From JBFMHP01 sp040752855 (GTDB lineage Bacteria; Pseudomonadota; Gammaproteobacteria; RBG-16-57-12), in NCBI GenBank assembly GCA_040752855.1, contig JBFMHP010000006.1, positions 50,312 through 114,311 on the forward strand: a stretch of DNA of 64,000 bases. The letters run 5' to 3'. Below are positions 54,894-63,523 of this stretch, one piece after another. A program made the translations under genes and the position numbers. Numbering within the stretch: position 1 is the stretch's first letter; the number at the start of each line of letters is the position of its first letter. The notes under the pieces are model-generated. The model was given only the letters and a program-made list of their open reading frames with translations, was not told the origin of the DNA and searched no databases.

Positions 54894-56087
54894 CTATCCC
54901 GGCCGCCCATCGATTCGCGGGCGCATCAGAATCGGCGTGTACACCCACACAAAAATGACAAAGGCCAACACCCACAGCACGCCGGACAAGCCGATCACCG
55001 CTTGTGGTGAAAATGGCAACATGGGGCCGAACACTCGTACCAGTGCCGCAAGCGCGAGCAATGCAAACGACCCCACCATCCAAGGCGTGGTCAGCTGCAT
55101 GTTGCGCCCGGTATGCCCGAGGGCCACACGCGCCATCATGCCCAGCGTCAGCACCCCCATGCCGCCGACACCATAGGCGTGCAGCGCCAAGGCCGGAGGG
55201 GCTAATCCGGCAGCAGATACGGCGTGCAATGCAAATCCAATCACAATCCATGCGTATCCGAGCCACAACACCCACAGCAGCGGCACCGACCAGAGCTTGC
55301 GGTCATGCCAGCCGAAAACACGTACGCCATGAATCACCGCCGCCAGCACGGCCGTCACGATCGTGGCCGTTGAGGATTGCAGCAATACCGCCGCCATCAG
55401 CGCTACGATGCTCGGTCCGGCGGACTTTTCGACGAGGGACCAACTGCGGCGCTTAAATCCAGGAATGGCGCGTTCAATGAAAAACGGGATCACCCGCCCA
55501 CCCATGATGGCCATGATCCAAAGGATGGACAACAGCGCGAGCTGCAAACCGCTTTCTGCGCTACTGTGCGTTATCCCCAAATACTGGAGATGCATCAGCA
55601 CATCCGCCACAGTGATGACGACAAGGATGACGGGAAAGATTTGATTGTGGTGCTGCCGGGCTTTGGCGATTGGAATGAACAGCACCAGCGCGAGGATCAG
55701 AGGAAACAGGCCATCGACGATGGCAAGCACCCATCCAGGGACGGGAAGAACGGCCAGCACTCGTCCCATCAACCACAGCAAAAACAGCAGCGCCAGCGGT
55801 GTGCCGGCCGGCGTGGGGAGATTGGTCCAGTTGCGCACCGCCGTGAGCAGAAATCCCGCCACCACCGCCAACCCATAACCGAACACCATTTCATGACGAT
55901 GCCAGGAGAGCGCATCCTGATAATGCTGCGCCAGCGGCCAAGCGTCGAGATAGACCCCAAGCCACAACACCATGTACAAAACCGCGAGGATGCCCGCGCC
56001 CAGAAAAAACGGGCGAAAACCCAGGGCAAACGGTACGAATCCCGAGTTTGCCGGACGAGCAGGTTCTTCGATCTGTATCTGCGTCAT
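54894..56087 (-). CDS. nnrS: NnrS family haem-copper membrane protein
   Basis: 397 residues with about 12 membrane segments. FALGFRPFFLGAGILAV, WHRHEMVFGYGLAVVAGFLLTAVRNWT, GGRVIPFFIERAIPG and LHAYGVGGMGVLTLGMMARVALGHTGR are NnrS hallmarks; conserved His residues can ligate haem/copper. In other bacteria it protects the cell against nitric oxide. Convergent with the VanZ-like gene. Confidence 0.93.
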   Translation of the reverse strand: MTQIQIEEPARPANSGFVPFALGFRPFFLGAGILAVLYMVLWLGVYLDAWPLAQHYQDALSWHRHEMVFGYGLAVVAGFLLTAVRNWTNLPTPAGTPLALLFLLWLMGRVLAVLPVPGWVLAIVDGLFPLILALVLFIPIAKARQHHNQIFPVILVVITVADVLMHLQYLGITHSSAESGLQLALLSILWIMAIMGGRVIPFFIERAIPGFKRRSWSLVEKSAGPSIVALMAAVLLQSSTATIVTAVLAAVIHGVRVFGWHDRKLWSVPLLWVLWLGYAWIVIGFALHAVSAAGLAPPALALHAYGVGGMGVLTLGMMARVALGHTGRNMQLTTPWMVGSFALLALAALVRVFGPMLPFSPQAVIGLSGVLWVLAFVIFVWVYTPILMRPRIDGRPG

Positions 56088-56135
56088 CGCGCTCTCCTAT
56101 CATCCTAGAAACGACAGTTGGATGGGGTGGAGTGT

Positions 56136-56256
56136 GCGGTTTTTTTGGCACAGGGCAAGGCGTAGCGAGGCGGAATGGTCATTCCATGCCCAAAGCGCTT
56201 ACGCGGGGCAGGCCCTTCCAACGAGTTACAACACAGCCATGTGCCGAAAAAACCGT
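56136..56256. repeat. 121-bp element with imperfect terminal inverted repeats
   Basis: GCGGTTTTTTTGGCACA (56136-56152) is matched by the reverse complement of 56240-56256 at 15 of 17 positions; inside lies GGAATGGTCATTCC. No ORF. Looks like a small MITE-like or structured repeat. Confidence 0.6.
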
Positions 56257-56465
56257 GCAATCCGCCCCATAGCGGCGTCACCAGGTAGGTGAACTCTAAT
56301 TTTAGGACTAAGCAAAACAAGATCATGATGTTAAATCTCCAATGAAGCGGTCAACTGCCATTTCTAGGATCATTACCTTGAAACGGATATTGTCGGCTGA
56401 TTGCACGCTGGCTGTCGATACAGCGAAGGTGATACGGCGTGAGGGTGCCGTTCAATGTAAAGGCG

Positions 56466-56500
56466 CAACCCGGGTTTCGCTGCGCTCCACCCAGGCTACG
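56466..56500. repeat. REP-like repeat CAACCCGGGTTTCGCTGCGC family
   Basis: ACCCGGG...CCAGGCTACG in the 3' flank of cysK, a widespread palindromic repeat class (stem ACCCGGG / CCACCCAGG-like around TTTCGCTGCGCT). Confidence 0.55.
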
Positions 56501-56508
56501 AGGTTAAA

Positions 56509-57462
56509 TCAGGCGCGCAGGTCTTCAAACAAGATGCTGGAGAGGTAGCGCTCGCCGGAATCCGGCAGGATCACCACGATGGTCTTGCCGGCGAATTCCG
56601 GCTGTTCGGCCAGACGCGCCGCCACGGCCGCCGCCGCGCCGGAGGAGATACCCGAAAGTATGCCCTCCTCCGCGGCCAGGCGGCGGGCATACTCGATGGC
56701 TTCCTCGTTGCTCACCTGTTCCACGCGATCGATCACCGAGAGGTCGAGGGTGTCAGGGATGAAGCCGGCGCCGATACCCTGGATCTTGTGAGGTGCGGGC
56801 TTGATCGGCGCTCCGCTGAGGGCTTGAGTGATGACCGGGCTTGCGGCGGGTTCCACCGCCACGCTCACGATCTGCTTGCCACGGGTGTTCTTGATGTAGC
56901 GCGATACGCCGGTGATCGTGCCGCCGGTACCCACACCGGAGATCAACACATCGACCGCGCCATCGGTATCGTTCCAGATCTCGGGGCCGGTGGTGGTTTC
57001 ATGGATGGCAGGATTGGCGGGATTCTTGAACTGCTGCGGCATGTAGTATTTTTTCGGATCACCGGCGGCGATGCGCTCGGCCTCAGCGATCGCACCGGGC
57101 ATGCCCTTGGCACCCTCGGTCAGGATCACGTTCGCCCCGAAGGCCTTGAGCACCATGCGCCGCTCCAGACTCATCGTTTCGGGCATGGTCAGATGCACCT
57201 TGTAACCGCGCGCGGCAGCGACGAAGGCCAGCGCGATGCCGGTATTGCCGCTGGTCGGTTCGATAATCTCCATACCGGGCTTGAGCGCGCCGCGTTTCTC
57301 GGCATCGAGGATCATCGCCGCGCCGATACGGCACTTCACCGAATAGGCGGGATTGCGTCCCTCGATCTTGCCCAATACCAACGCCTTGCTTGAATCAACC
57401 ACCTTATTGAGTTTGATCAGGGGGGTATTCCCAATCGAGGCCGAATTGTCGATGAAGTATTT
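56509..57462 (-). CDS. cysK: Cysteine synthase A
   Basis: PLP enzyme, O-acetylserine plus sulfide to cysteine. 317 residues from ATG 57462 (GGAGAG 7 bases upstream); an upstream start at 57498 adds an atypical stretch. PLP Lys in NPAYSVKCRIG, substrate loop EPTSGNTGIALA, phosphate clamp GVGTGGTITG. C-terminal GERYLSSILFEDL as usual. Confidence 0.96.
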   Translation of the reverse strand, partial: KYFIDNSASIGNTPLIKLNKVVDSSKALVLGKIEGRNPAYSVKCRIGAAMILDAEKRGALKPGMEIIEPTSGNTGIALAFVAAARGYKVHLTMPETMSLERRMVLKAFGANVILTEGAKGMPGAIAEAERIAAGDPKKYYMPQQFKNPANPAIHETTTGPEIWNDTDGAVDVLISGVGTGGTITGVSRYIKNTRGKQIVSVAVEPAASPVITQALSGAPIKPAPHKIQGIGAGFIPDTLDLSVIDRVEQVSNEEAIEYARRLAAEEGILSGISSGAAAAVAARLAEQPEFAGKTIVVILPDSGERYLSSILFEDLRA

Positions 57463-57557
57463 CATGGGTCGCTCTCCCCGGGTGTAGACATATGGCAATG
57501 TGTTTCTTACAAACTCCAGTAACTGACCTTTATACAGGTTGCAAATTTAAACCTGTC

Positions 57558-58370
57558 TCAGCCAGCTTTGGCAAACTGCAAGATTCGTGTTTCTTCTCCC
57601 ACCAATACCGTTTCAACAAATTCGCACAGATCATTTCGCACGTCATCGAAGACTTTATAACGTTTATCATCCGTCATATCAGGCCCTTCGAGAGTAAACA
57701 AGACTTTCTCTGGCAATCGGTTATGCTTTCGGAGGCGCCTTAGCTTTGCGATCCATAGGTCGCCATGATTATAAATACTCAATGTCTCATCCTGAGCCAA
57801 AAAAAACGGCTTGATAACTTTCGCGGGCTCATTCCCCACTATCTGCACGAATGGAAAACGTACAGTGAACTCATCATCACCAAGCTTTTCTTCTTTGAAG
57901 GGATTTTCAAGATTTAGACCTTTAATAAGCTGCTGTACGCGCTGCTCCAATACCCTTTCACGATGCTCGGGGGTTAAGAAATCGTGCTCTACGTAGTACC
58001 CATACAACTGCTCCAAAGCTTGTTGTGGCTCTTGTGCCAACAAAGCCCGCGGCTCCCCAATGCGCAAAATTGCCTCTCGTGGATGCACCAAAGCTGCAAA
58101 AACATCGCGAACCACCTCAGCGCTTGCGCAATGCAAGCTTTGACGTACTCGTTCCAATTCATCTCGTATCGCCGCAATGGATCGCAAGTAGATCTGTTTG
58201 TCGAGATCTCTAAAAAAATTCGTGTATCGTGCGTAACGCCGTGTTTCCAATTTAAATCCAAAATAACCAGTAGCGGGACATGCCAAAACCACCCCTACAT
58301 TGGCGAATTCCCCGGTTTCTGTATACGGCAAAAACTGAATAATGGCGTAACGACAAGCCAATTTTTTCAT
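57558..58370 (-). CDS. DUF3037 domain protein
   Basis: 270 residues. MKKLACRYAIIQFLPYTETG, followed by EFANVGVVLACP, is the DUF3037 signature; residue 120 onward is helical and acidic. Start at 58370 overlaps the upstream kinase stop (ATGA). Low GC compared with cysK and queC. Paired HipA-like kinase and DUF3037 genes recur together in bacterial genomes in my recollection; function unknown. Confidence 0.85.
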   Translation of the reverse strand: MKKLACRYAIIQFLPYTETGEFANVGVVLACPATGYFGFKLETRRYARYTNFFRDLDKQIYLRSIAAIRDELERVRQSLHCASAEVVRDVFAALVHPREAILRIGEPRALLAQEPQQALEQLYGYYVEHDFLTPEHRERVLEQRVQQLIKGLNLENPFKEEKLGDDEFTVRFPFVQIVGNEPAKVIKPFFLAQDETLSIYNHGDLWIAKLRRLRKHNRLPEKVLFTLEGPDMTDDKRYKVFDDVRNDLCEFVETVLVGEETRILQFAKAG

Positions 58371-59098
58371 ACCATCCTCCAGAAATTCTCCAATTCGCAA
58401 CGCTGCAATATTGCTCTTACAGCCTCCAAATCAAAGTCAGTGGCTACGGTATGCTCATCGTCTACCCACCACCAATCCTCAGGAATCGAATCTATCGCCG
58501 AATCTAATACTGCAAGTGCATTCAGCAGTCTATTCTGATATTCGGCATGCTCAACGAGATCCTGAAAAACCTCGCCCGCCCACTGACCAAAAATATGATA
58601 ATTAAAGAATTCTTTTGCAGAGAAAGCTGGGTCAAACGCCATATTATGGTCGATCACCACCAACTGCCCCCGAACAGCATCCCACAACAAATTGGAATTA
58701 TGTGTCAGCCGGTCGCTATTATGCACCCACCAATCAAATATAAGTATATCCTTTCTTAACCGATCCGATGCCATGGAAATCTGCTCCTGCTCAAACCAAA
58801 GAGCGCTGGGATATTCCTTGGATCCAAAGGCAAGTCCTGCGCCTACTACTTGCATAGCGCTTGGAGTTTCGGCCACTAAATCTGGTGGGATAACCACTAA
58901 GGAGAACGGCGGCAAAGGTAGTTTTAAGGACTTCGCCAAATGGGCGCAAAGCCATTCAGCAATCTGGCTTCGTCGTCCAGTATTGCGCCCCTTCACGTAG
59001 TAAAGCACCCCATCTATACCGCGACAAATGTATGGTCCTGAGCGCCCCTGCTCCGCTGGACGGATAATCTCAATGATCGCAATCGGATCGGCATTCAT
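58367..59098 (-). CDS. HipA-like kinase domain protein (HipA_2 type)
   Basis: 243 residues from ATG 59098 (TTG 59110 is less likely). Kinase-like features: Lys36 in YYVKG (ATP), Asp129 and Asn136 in NSDRLTHNSN (catalytic loop), Asp150 in VVIDHN (metal). Much smaller than HipA and without its HipB partner; belongs to the short HipA_2 group. First canonical gene of a low-GC cassette with DUF3037; one base separates it from the upstream Cys-rich ORF. Confidence 0.85.
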   Translation of the reverse strand: MNADPIAIIEIIRPAEQGRSGPYICRGIDGVLYYVKGRNTGRRSQIAEWLCAHLAKSLKLPLPPFSLVVIPPDLVAETPSAMQVVGAGLAFGSKEYPSALWFEQEQISMASDRLRKDILIFDWWVHNSDRLTHNSNLLWDAVRGQLVVIDHNMAFDPAFSAKEFFNYHIFGQWAGEVFQDLVEHAEYQNRLLNALAVLDSAIDSIPEDWWWVDDEHTVATDFDLEAVRAILQRCELENFWRMV

Positions 59099-59099
59099 T

Positions 59100-59327
59100 T
59101 CAAACGTCAAGAATCCATTCCACTAGATGATTTACGCTTTGACTTCGCAAGTATGTTACCGCCTGCATACTCCTAGCCTGTTGAAATTCAACCAGCGCAC
59201 TTAGTTTGTTATACAACTCACGTTGAGGCAACAAGCAAATCGCATCTTCTTTACCAAGAGGTAACTGCTCAAGCTGGGTACAGTATTTACAGTACGGTTG
59301 ATTACATCCGCAAAATGATTGGCTTAT
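59100..59327 (-). CDS. Cys-rich small ORF without canonical start, upstream of HipA-like gene
   Basis: 75 codons from an ATA codon (59325-59327) to TGA at 59100-59102, one base before the kinase ATG. SQSFCGCNQPYCKYC gives Cys 6, 8, 13, 16 (C-x-C-x4-C-x2-C), plus Cys31; the rest is helical (PQRELYNKLSALVEFQQARS). Residue choice and codon usage look coding. No ATG, GTG or TTG precedes the Cys cluster; the open frame continues back to TGA 59367-59369. Either a rare ATA/ATT start, a lost start or truncation at the queC junction. May be a third component of the cassette. Confidence 0.55.
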   Translation of the reverse strand: MSQSFCGCNQPYCKYCTQLEQLPLGKEDAICLLPQRELYNKLSALVEFQQARSMQAVTYLRSQSVNHLVEWILDV

Positions 59328-59369
59328 TTTATTGCGGACAACCTGAATACCGGAACAGAAGTTATTTCA

Positions 59370-60047
59370 TCAGCCGAATATGTATTTCGTCGGATCACTG
59401 ACCCCGGCGGCTTCAAAACCGGCCTTGCGCAGACGGCAAGAATCACACACACCGCACGCGCGTCCCAGTTCATCGGCCTGATAGCAGGAGACGGTCAAGG
59501 CGTAGTCCACGCCCAGGGCGATGCCCTGCTGGATGATCTGCGCCTTGGTGAGATCGATCAATGGCGTGTGTATGCGCAGCGTCTTGCCTTCAACGCCCGC
59601 CTTGGTGGCGAGATTGGCCATTCTCTCGAACGCGGCGATGTATTCCGGGCGGCAATCCGGGTAGCCGGAATAATCGACGGCATTGACGCCGATGAAGATA
59701 TCCTGCGCCTCCAGCACCTCGGCCCAGCCCAGGGCGTAGGAAAGGAAGATGGTGTTGCGCGCCGGCACGTAGGTCACGGGGATGCCCGGCTGCGGGGTCT
59801 CGGGAACGGGGATGGAGTGATCGGTGAGCGCCGAGCCGCCGATACCGCTGAAATCGAGCGGAATCACGAGGTGGCGCGCTACGCCGGCCGCCTGCGCCAC
59901 CCGAGCGGCTGCGTTCACTTCGGTTGCATGGCGCTGGCCGTAACGGAAGCTCAAGGCATGGCATGCGTAGCCGGCGGACTGCGCCAGCGCCAGGACGGTC
60001 GCCGAATCCAGTCCGCCCGAGAGCAAAACGACCGCTTTTTTGCTCAA
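59370..60047 (-). CDS. queC: 7-Cyano-7-deazaguanine synthase
   Basis: Last step to preQ0. 225 residues. PP-loop LLSGGLDSATVLA at the N-terminus and C-terminal zinc cysteines in CYQADELGRACGVCDSC. 4-base overlap with queE. Ends in TGA followed 3 bases later by another in-frame TGA. Confidence 0.96.
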   Translation of the reverse strand: MSKKAVVLLSGGLDSATVLALAQSAGYACHALSFRYGQRHATEVNAAARVAQAAGVARHLVIPLDFSGIGGSALTDHSIPVPETPQPGIPVTYVPARNTIFLSYALGWAEVLEAQDIFIGVNAVDYSGYPDCRPEYIAAFERMANLATKAGVEGKTLRIHTPLIDLTKAQIIQQGIALGVDYALTVSCYQADELGRACGVCDSCRLRKAGFEAAGVSDPTKYIFG

Positions 60048-60685
60048 CGACCGCGCTCCTCGCCCCAGAGGATCTTATGCAGCTGCAATTGAAAGCGCAC
60101 CGGCAACCGGTCGGCCACAATCCACTCGGCCAGCTCACGCGGGGCCAGGGAAGTAAACTCGGGCGAGAACAGGATCTCGCAGATCTCGGGCAGGTTGTAT
60201 TTCACCAGCGCGTCTTTCGCCCACTCGTAATCGGCGCGGCCGCAGATCACGAACTTCACCTGGTCGTGCGCCTGCAAATGGGTGATGTTGCTGTAGAGAT
60301 TCTTGTCGACCTCGCCCGAACCCGGCGTCTTGATATCCATCACCTTGATCACGCGCGGGTCCACCGCGCCGACATCGAGCGCCCCGCTGGTCTCCAGCGA
60401 CACCTCGAAACCCCGATCGCACAGCATGGCAAGCAGCTCGGGGCAATCACGCTGCGCCAGCGGCTCGCCGCCGGTGACGGTCACGTGTTTGACGGCGTAT
60501 TTGTCGACCTCGGCAAGGATCTCCTCCAACCCCATCCACTCACCGCCCTGAAAGGCGTACGCGGTATCGCAGTAGCCGCAGCGCAGGGGACAGCCGGTCA
60601 GGCGCACGAAGACGGTGGGAAGGCCGACGCTGCGCGACTCGCCCTGCAGGGAAAGAAAGATTTCGGTGATTCGTAGACGATTCAT
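60044..60685 (-). CDS. queE: 7-Carboxy-7-deazaguanine synthase (radical SAM)
   Basis: 213 residues from ATG 60685. Short radical-SAM with CPLRCGYCD (C-x3-C-x2-C), SLQGESRSVGLPTVF at the N-terminus and GGEPLAQ. Converts carboxytetrahydropterin (made by QueD) to CDG, used by QueC. Confidence 0.95.
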   Translation of the reverse strand: MNRLRITEIFLSLQGESRSVGLPTVFVRLTGCPLRCGYCDTAYAFQGGEWMGLEEILAEVDKYAVKHVTVTGGEPLAQRDCPELLAMLCDRGFEVSLETSGALDVGAVDPRVIKVMDIKTPGSGEVDKNLYSNITHLQAHDQVKFVICGRADYEWAKDALVKYNLPEICEILFSPEFTSLAPRELAEWIVADRLPVRFQLQLHKILWGEERGR

Positions 60686-60735
60686 CACGGATGCCAAAGA
60701 GGTTGTTGCGCTAGGAAGGCGCGGCTCCGCCGGGC

Positions 60736-61608
60736 TCAGTTGCCCGCCGCGCGAAGATCCTGCAGGCGCTTTTCCGCCAGACGCGCCACGCTGCTGCTGG
60801 GGAATTCCGCGACGACCTGCTCGAGTGTCTTGCGCGCCTCGTCGAGATTCTTTTGCTCATAATAGCTGAAGCCGAGCTTGAGCATGGCATCGCTGCGCTT
60901 CTGGCTCTCAGGATTGCCGAGAACCTTGCGAAACTCCGTCGCGGCCTCATCGAACCGGCGTGTGACGTAATAACACTCGCCGAGCCAATATTGCGCGTTG
61001 TCGGCATAGGGTCCCTTGGGATATTGCGCGAGCACCGTCTTGAATCCGCCGATCGCCCGGTCATAGTCGCCTTGCTTGAGCGCCGCGAAGGCGTTTTGAT
61101 AGGTCGTGGCTTCCACCGAAGACGCGCCAGCTCCGCCCGACAGCGACGCGCTCTCAGGGCCGCCCCCCTCCGCCGGAGGAGGCGCCATGCCGCCGGATTC
61201 CTCACCATGGCTCGTCGCGGCGGGCGCGCGCAGATCATTCAATGCGCGCTCGAGATTGCTCAGGCGGCGATCGGTATCGAGATAGAGCTCCCGCTGCCGC
61301 TGCTTCATGCTCTCGGTCTCATAGCCCTTCTCTTCCATCAGGCCGCGCAGCTGCTGGACATCCTGCTGGAGCATCTGCACCTGGCGGGCCAGCTCGACGA
61401 GATTCTGACTGTCGAGCAGGCGCTCCAGCCGCTGCAAGCGTTGCTCGGTGGTCATCGGCGCGGTGTACGGCTGGGAGCCGCTCGGCTTGGACGTGAGATC
61501 CACCACCGGCGCCGCAGCCTGCACGCCCGTGGTGAGAATGAGGGACAGGCAGCCCGAGAGCAGGGCCGCCTGGTTTCGTTTGAAGGGAGCGAGACGCAAC
61601 ACCGCCAT
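60736..61608 (-). CDS. cpoB: Cell division coordinator CpoB (YbgF)
   Basis: 290 residues: signal peptide (ends VQA), coiled coil (about 55-125), linker with Gly/Pro/Ser, and C-terminal TPRs (YQNAFAALKQGDYDRAIGGF, YADNAQYWLGECYY). Coordinates Tol-Pal constriction with peptidoglycan synthesis. 4 bases after pal. Confidence 0.93.
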   Translation of the reverse strand: MAVLRLAPFKRNQAALLSGCLSLILTTGVQAAAPVVDLTSKPSGSQPYTAPMTTEQRLQRLERLLDSQNLVELARQVQMLQQDVQQLRGLMEEKGYETESMKQRQRELYLDTDRRLSNLERALNDLRAPAATSHGEESGGMAPPPAEGGGPESASLSGGAGASSVEATTYQNAFAALKQGDYDRAIGGFKTVLAQYPKGPYADNAQYWLGECYYVTRRFDEAATEFRKVLGNPESQKRSDAMLKLGFSYYEQKNLDEARKTLEQVVAEFPSSSVARLAEKRLQDLRAAGN

Positions 61609-61612
61609 CCAA

Positions 61613-62179
61613 TCAATAGTTGGTATAGACCAGCTCGACGCGGCGGTTCAGGCGCCAGGCGCTTTCATCATGGCCGGCTTCGGCCGGACGCTCTTCGCCG
61701 TAGCTCACGGTGGAAAGCTGGCTACCGCCGGCGCCTTGCAGTGACATGATCTGGTTGACGGCGTGCGCGCGGCGCTCACCCAAACCGACGTTGTATTCGC
61801 GCGAACCGCGCTCATCGGCGTGGCCTTCGAGTCTGACGCGGGCGCTCGGATTGCTCGCCAGGTACTGCGCATGCGCGGTGAGCACATCGCGCACGTCGGC
61901 CGGCACCACGCTGCTGTCAAAATCAAAATAGATCACACGGATGGAAAGCGGATTCTTGGGGTCCTCGAACGGGGTGAGGGCGGCACCAGCCTTACCCGCG
62001 CCGGAGATGGCCGCGCCTTCCGCTGCGCCCGTGCCGGCAGCGCCACTGGTCACCGCGCCGGATTCCGCGCCTTCCATTTTCGCCCCGCCGGCCTCGCCCT
62101 CGGTCGCCTTCGGAGTGGTACTGCACGCACTCAGCGAAATCACACCAGCAACCACCAGTCCCAGATAAATCTGTTTCAT
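61613..62179 (-). CDS. pal: Peptidoglycan-associated lipoprotein
   Basis: 188 residues: lipobox LSAC (Cys19), Gly/Ala-rich linker, and OmpA-like C-terminal domain with YFDFDSSVVP and EGHADERGSREYNVGLGERRA, which binds peptidoglycan. Confidence 0.96.
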   Translation of the reverse strand: MKQIYLGLVVAGVISLSACSTTPKATEGEAGGAKMEGAESGAVTSGAAGTGAAEGAAISGAGKAGAALTPFEDPKNPLSIRVIYFDFDSSVVPADVRDVLTAHAQYLASNPSARVRLEGHADERGSREYNVGLGERRAHAVNQIMSLQGAGGSQLSTVSYGEERPAEAGHDESAWRLNRRVELVYTNY

Positions 62180-62205
62180 TATGCTCTCCTCGAAAAAATC
62201 ACTAT

Positions 62206-63513
62206 CTATTGGTTCATAAACGGTCCCCAGGCGGGTTCGCGCACGTCCCCCTCCTGGATTGCTAGTCGTTGTTTGACGCCGCCATCGACGGAAACCGCCG
62301 CCAATACGCCGCGGTTGCGGTCCTCCGTGGCATAGATCACCATGCTGCCGTTGGGCGCAAAGCTCGGCGATTCATCCAGGCGGCTGTCGGTCAGAACCTG
62401 CATATTACCCGATTTTAAATCTAAAATCGCTATCCGAAACCGGCTTTTGTCGCCATTGACCATGGTCAGACGCTTGCCATCCGGAGAAAAACTCGCCCGG
62501 GCGTTGTATTCCCCTTCGAAAGTCAGGCGGGTGACCTGCTTGTCGGCGAAGGTATAACGATAGATGTGCGGCTTGCCGCCGCGATCGGAGGTAAACACGA
62601 GACTCTTGCCGTCCGGCGACCAGGCCGGTTCGGTATCGATCGCATAGTTGTCGGTGATGCGGGTGCGGCTGTTGCTCGCCAGATCAAGCACATAGACATC
62701 GGGATTTCCCGCAAAGGAGAGCGTCATCGCGATCTTTTTCCCGTCCGGCGACCAGGCCGGCGCGCCATTGATGCCTTTCTCCGAACTCAGCACCCGGCGC
62801 TGCCCGGACACGATCTCCTGCACATAGATCTCGGGGCGTCCCTTCTCATAGGAGACGTACGCGATGCGCTGGCCGTCCGGCGACCAGGCCGGCGACATGA
62901 TCGGCTCGGAAGACGACAACACCACCTGGGGATTGTGGCCGTCGATGTCGGCCACCACCAAGGTATGGAGCTTGCTCTTGTCGGGCTTGGTGCGCACCTC
63001 CACGTAGAGGATGCGGGTACTGAAGGCGCCTTTCTCACCGGTCAGCCGCTCGTAGATCATATCGCTGATCTGGTGCGCTACCGCGCGCATGTGGGAGGCG
63101 CTGATGTTGCGCAGCACATACCCTTCGATCTGCGAACCCTTGAACACATCGAGCAACTGAAACTGCACGTCGTAGCCGCCGGTCGCAGTCTGCTTGATCT
63201 TGCCCACGACCAGGTTCGGGACATTCAACAGCCGCCAGTCGCTGAACTTGACCTCGCTGGCCTGGTGCGGCCGGCTGATGAAGTCCTTCTGCGGCACCAA
63301 GGCAAACCGCCCGCTGCGCTTGAGATCATCGCCGACGATCGCGGCGACATTCTCGGCTGGCGGCACGGCGACCTCCATGCCGAAGGGCACCACCGCGATC
63401 GGCTGCGCCTTGCGCACCCCTTGGGTGATTTCGATGGTCAAGGCGGCGTGCGCCGTGATGCCAGTCACGAGCAATATGCCGCCGAGCAGGATTTGTTGCA
63501 AAAATCTCTTCAT
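62206..63513 (-). CDS. tolB: Tol-Pal system beta-propeller TolB
   Basis: 435 residues. Signal peptide ending HA; N-terminal TolB_N domain; five to six propeller blades with PAWSPDGQRIAYVS-type motifs. Periplasmic partner of Pal and TolA. Confidence 0.96.
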   Translation of the reverse strand: MKRFLQQILLGGILLVTGITAHAALTIEITQGVRKAQPIAVVPFGMEVAVPPAENVAAIVGDDLKRSGRFALVPQKDFISRPHQASEVKFSDWRLLNVPNLVVGKIKQTATGGYDVQFQLLDVFKGSQIEGYVLRNISASHMRAVAHQISDMIYERLTGEKGAFSTRILYVEVRTKPDKSKLHTLVVADIDGHNPQVVLSSSEPIMSPAWSPDGQRIAYVSYEKGRPEIYVQEIVSGQRRVLSSEKGINGAPAWSPDGKKIAMTLSFAGNPDVYVLDLASNSRTRITDNYAIDTEPAWSPDGKSLVFTSDRGGKPHIYRYTFADKQVTRLTFEGEYNARASFSPDGKRLTMVNGDKSRFRIAILDLKSGNMQVLTDSRLDESPSFAPNGSMVIYATEDRNRGVLAAVSVDGGVKQRLAIQEGDVREPAWGPFMNQ

Positions 63514-63523
63514 CGGTTACCTG

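Larger units (their letters stand above)
56088..56508. other. Intergenic region nnrS / cysK
   Basis: 421 bases holding the 121-bp inverted-repeat element and a second dispersed palindromic repeat near cysK. No gene is supported. Confidence 0.6.
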
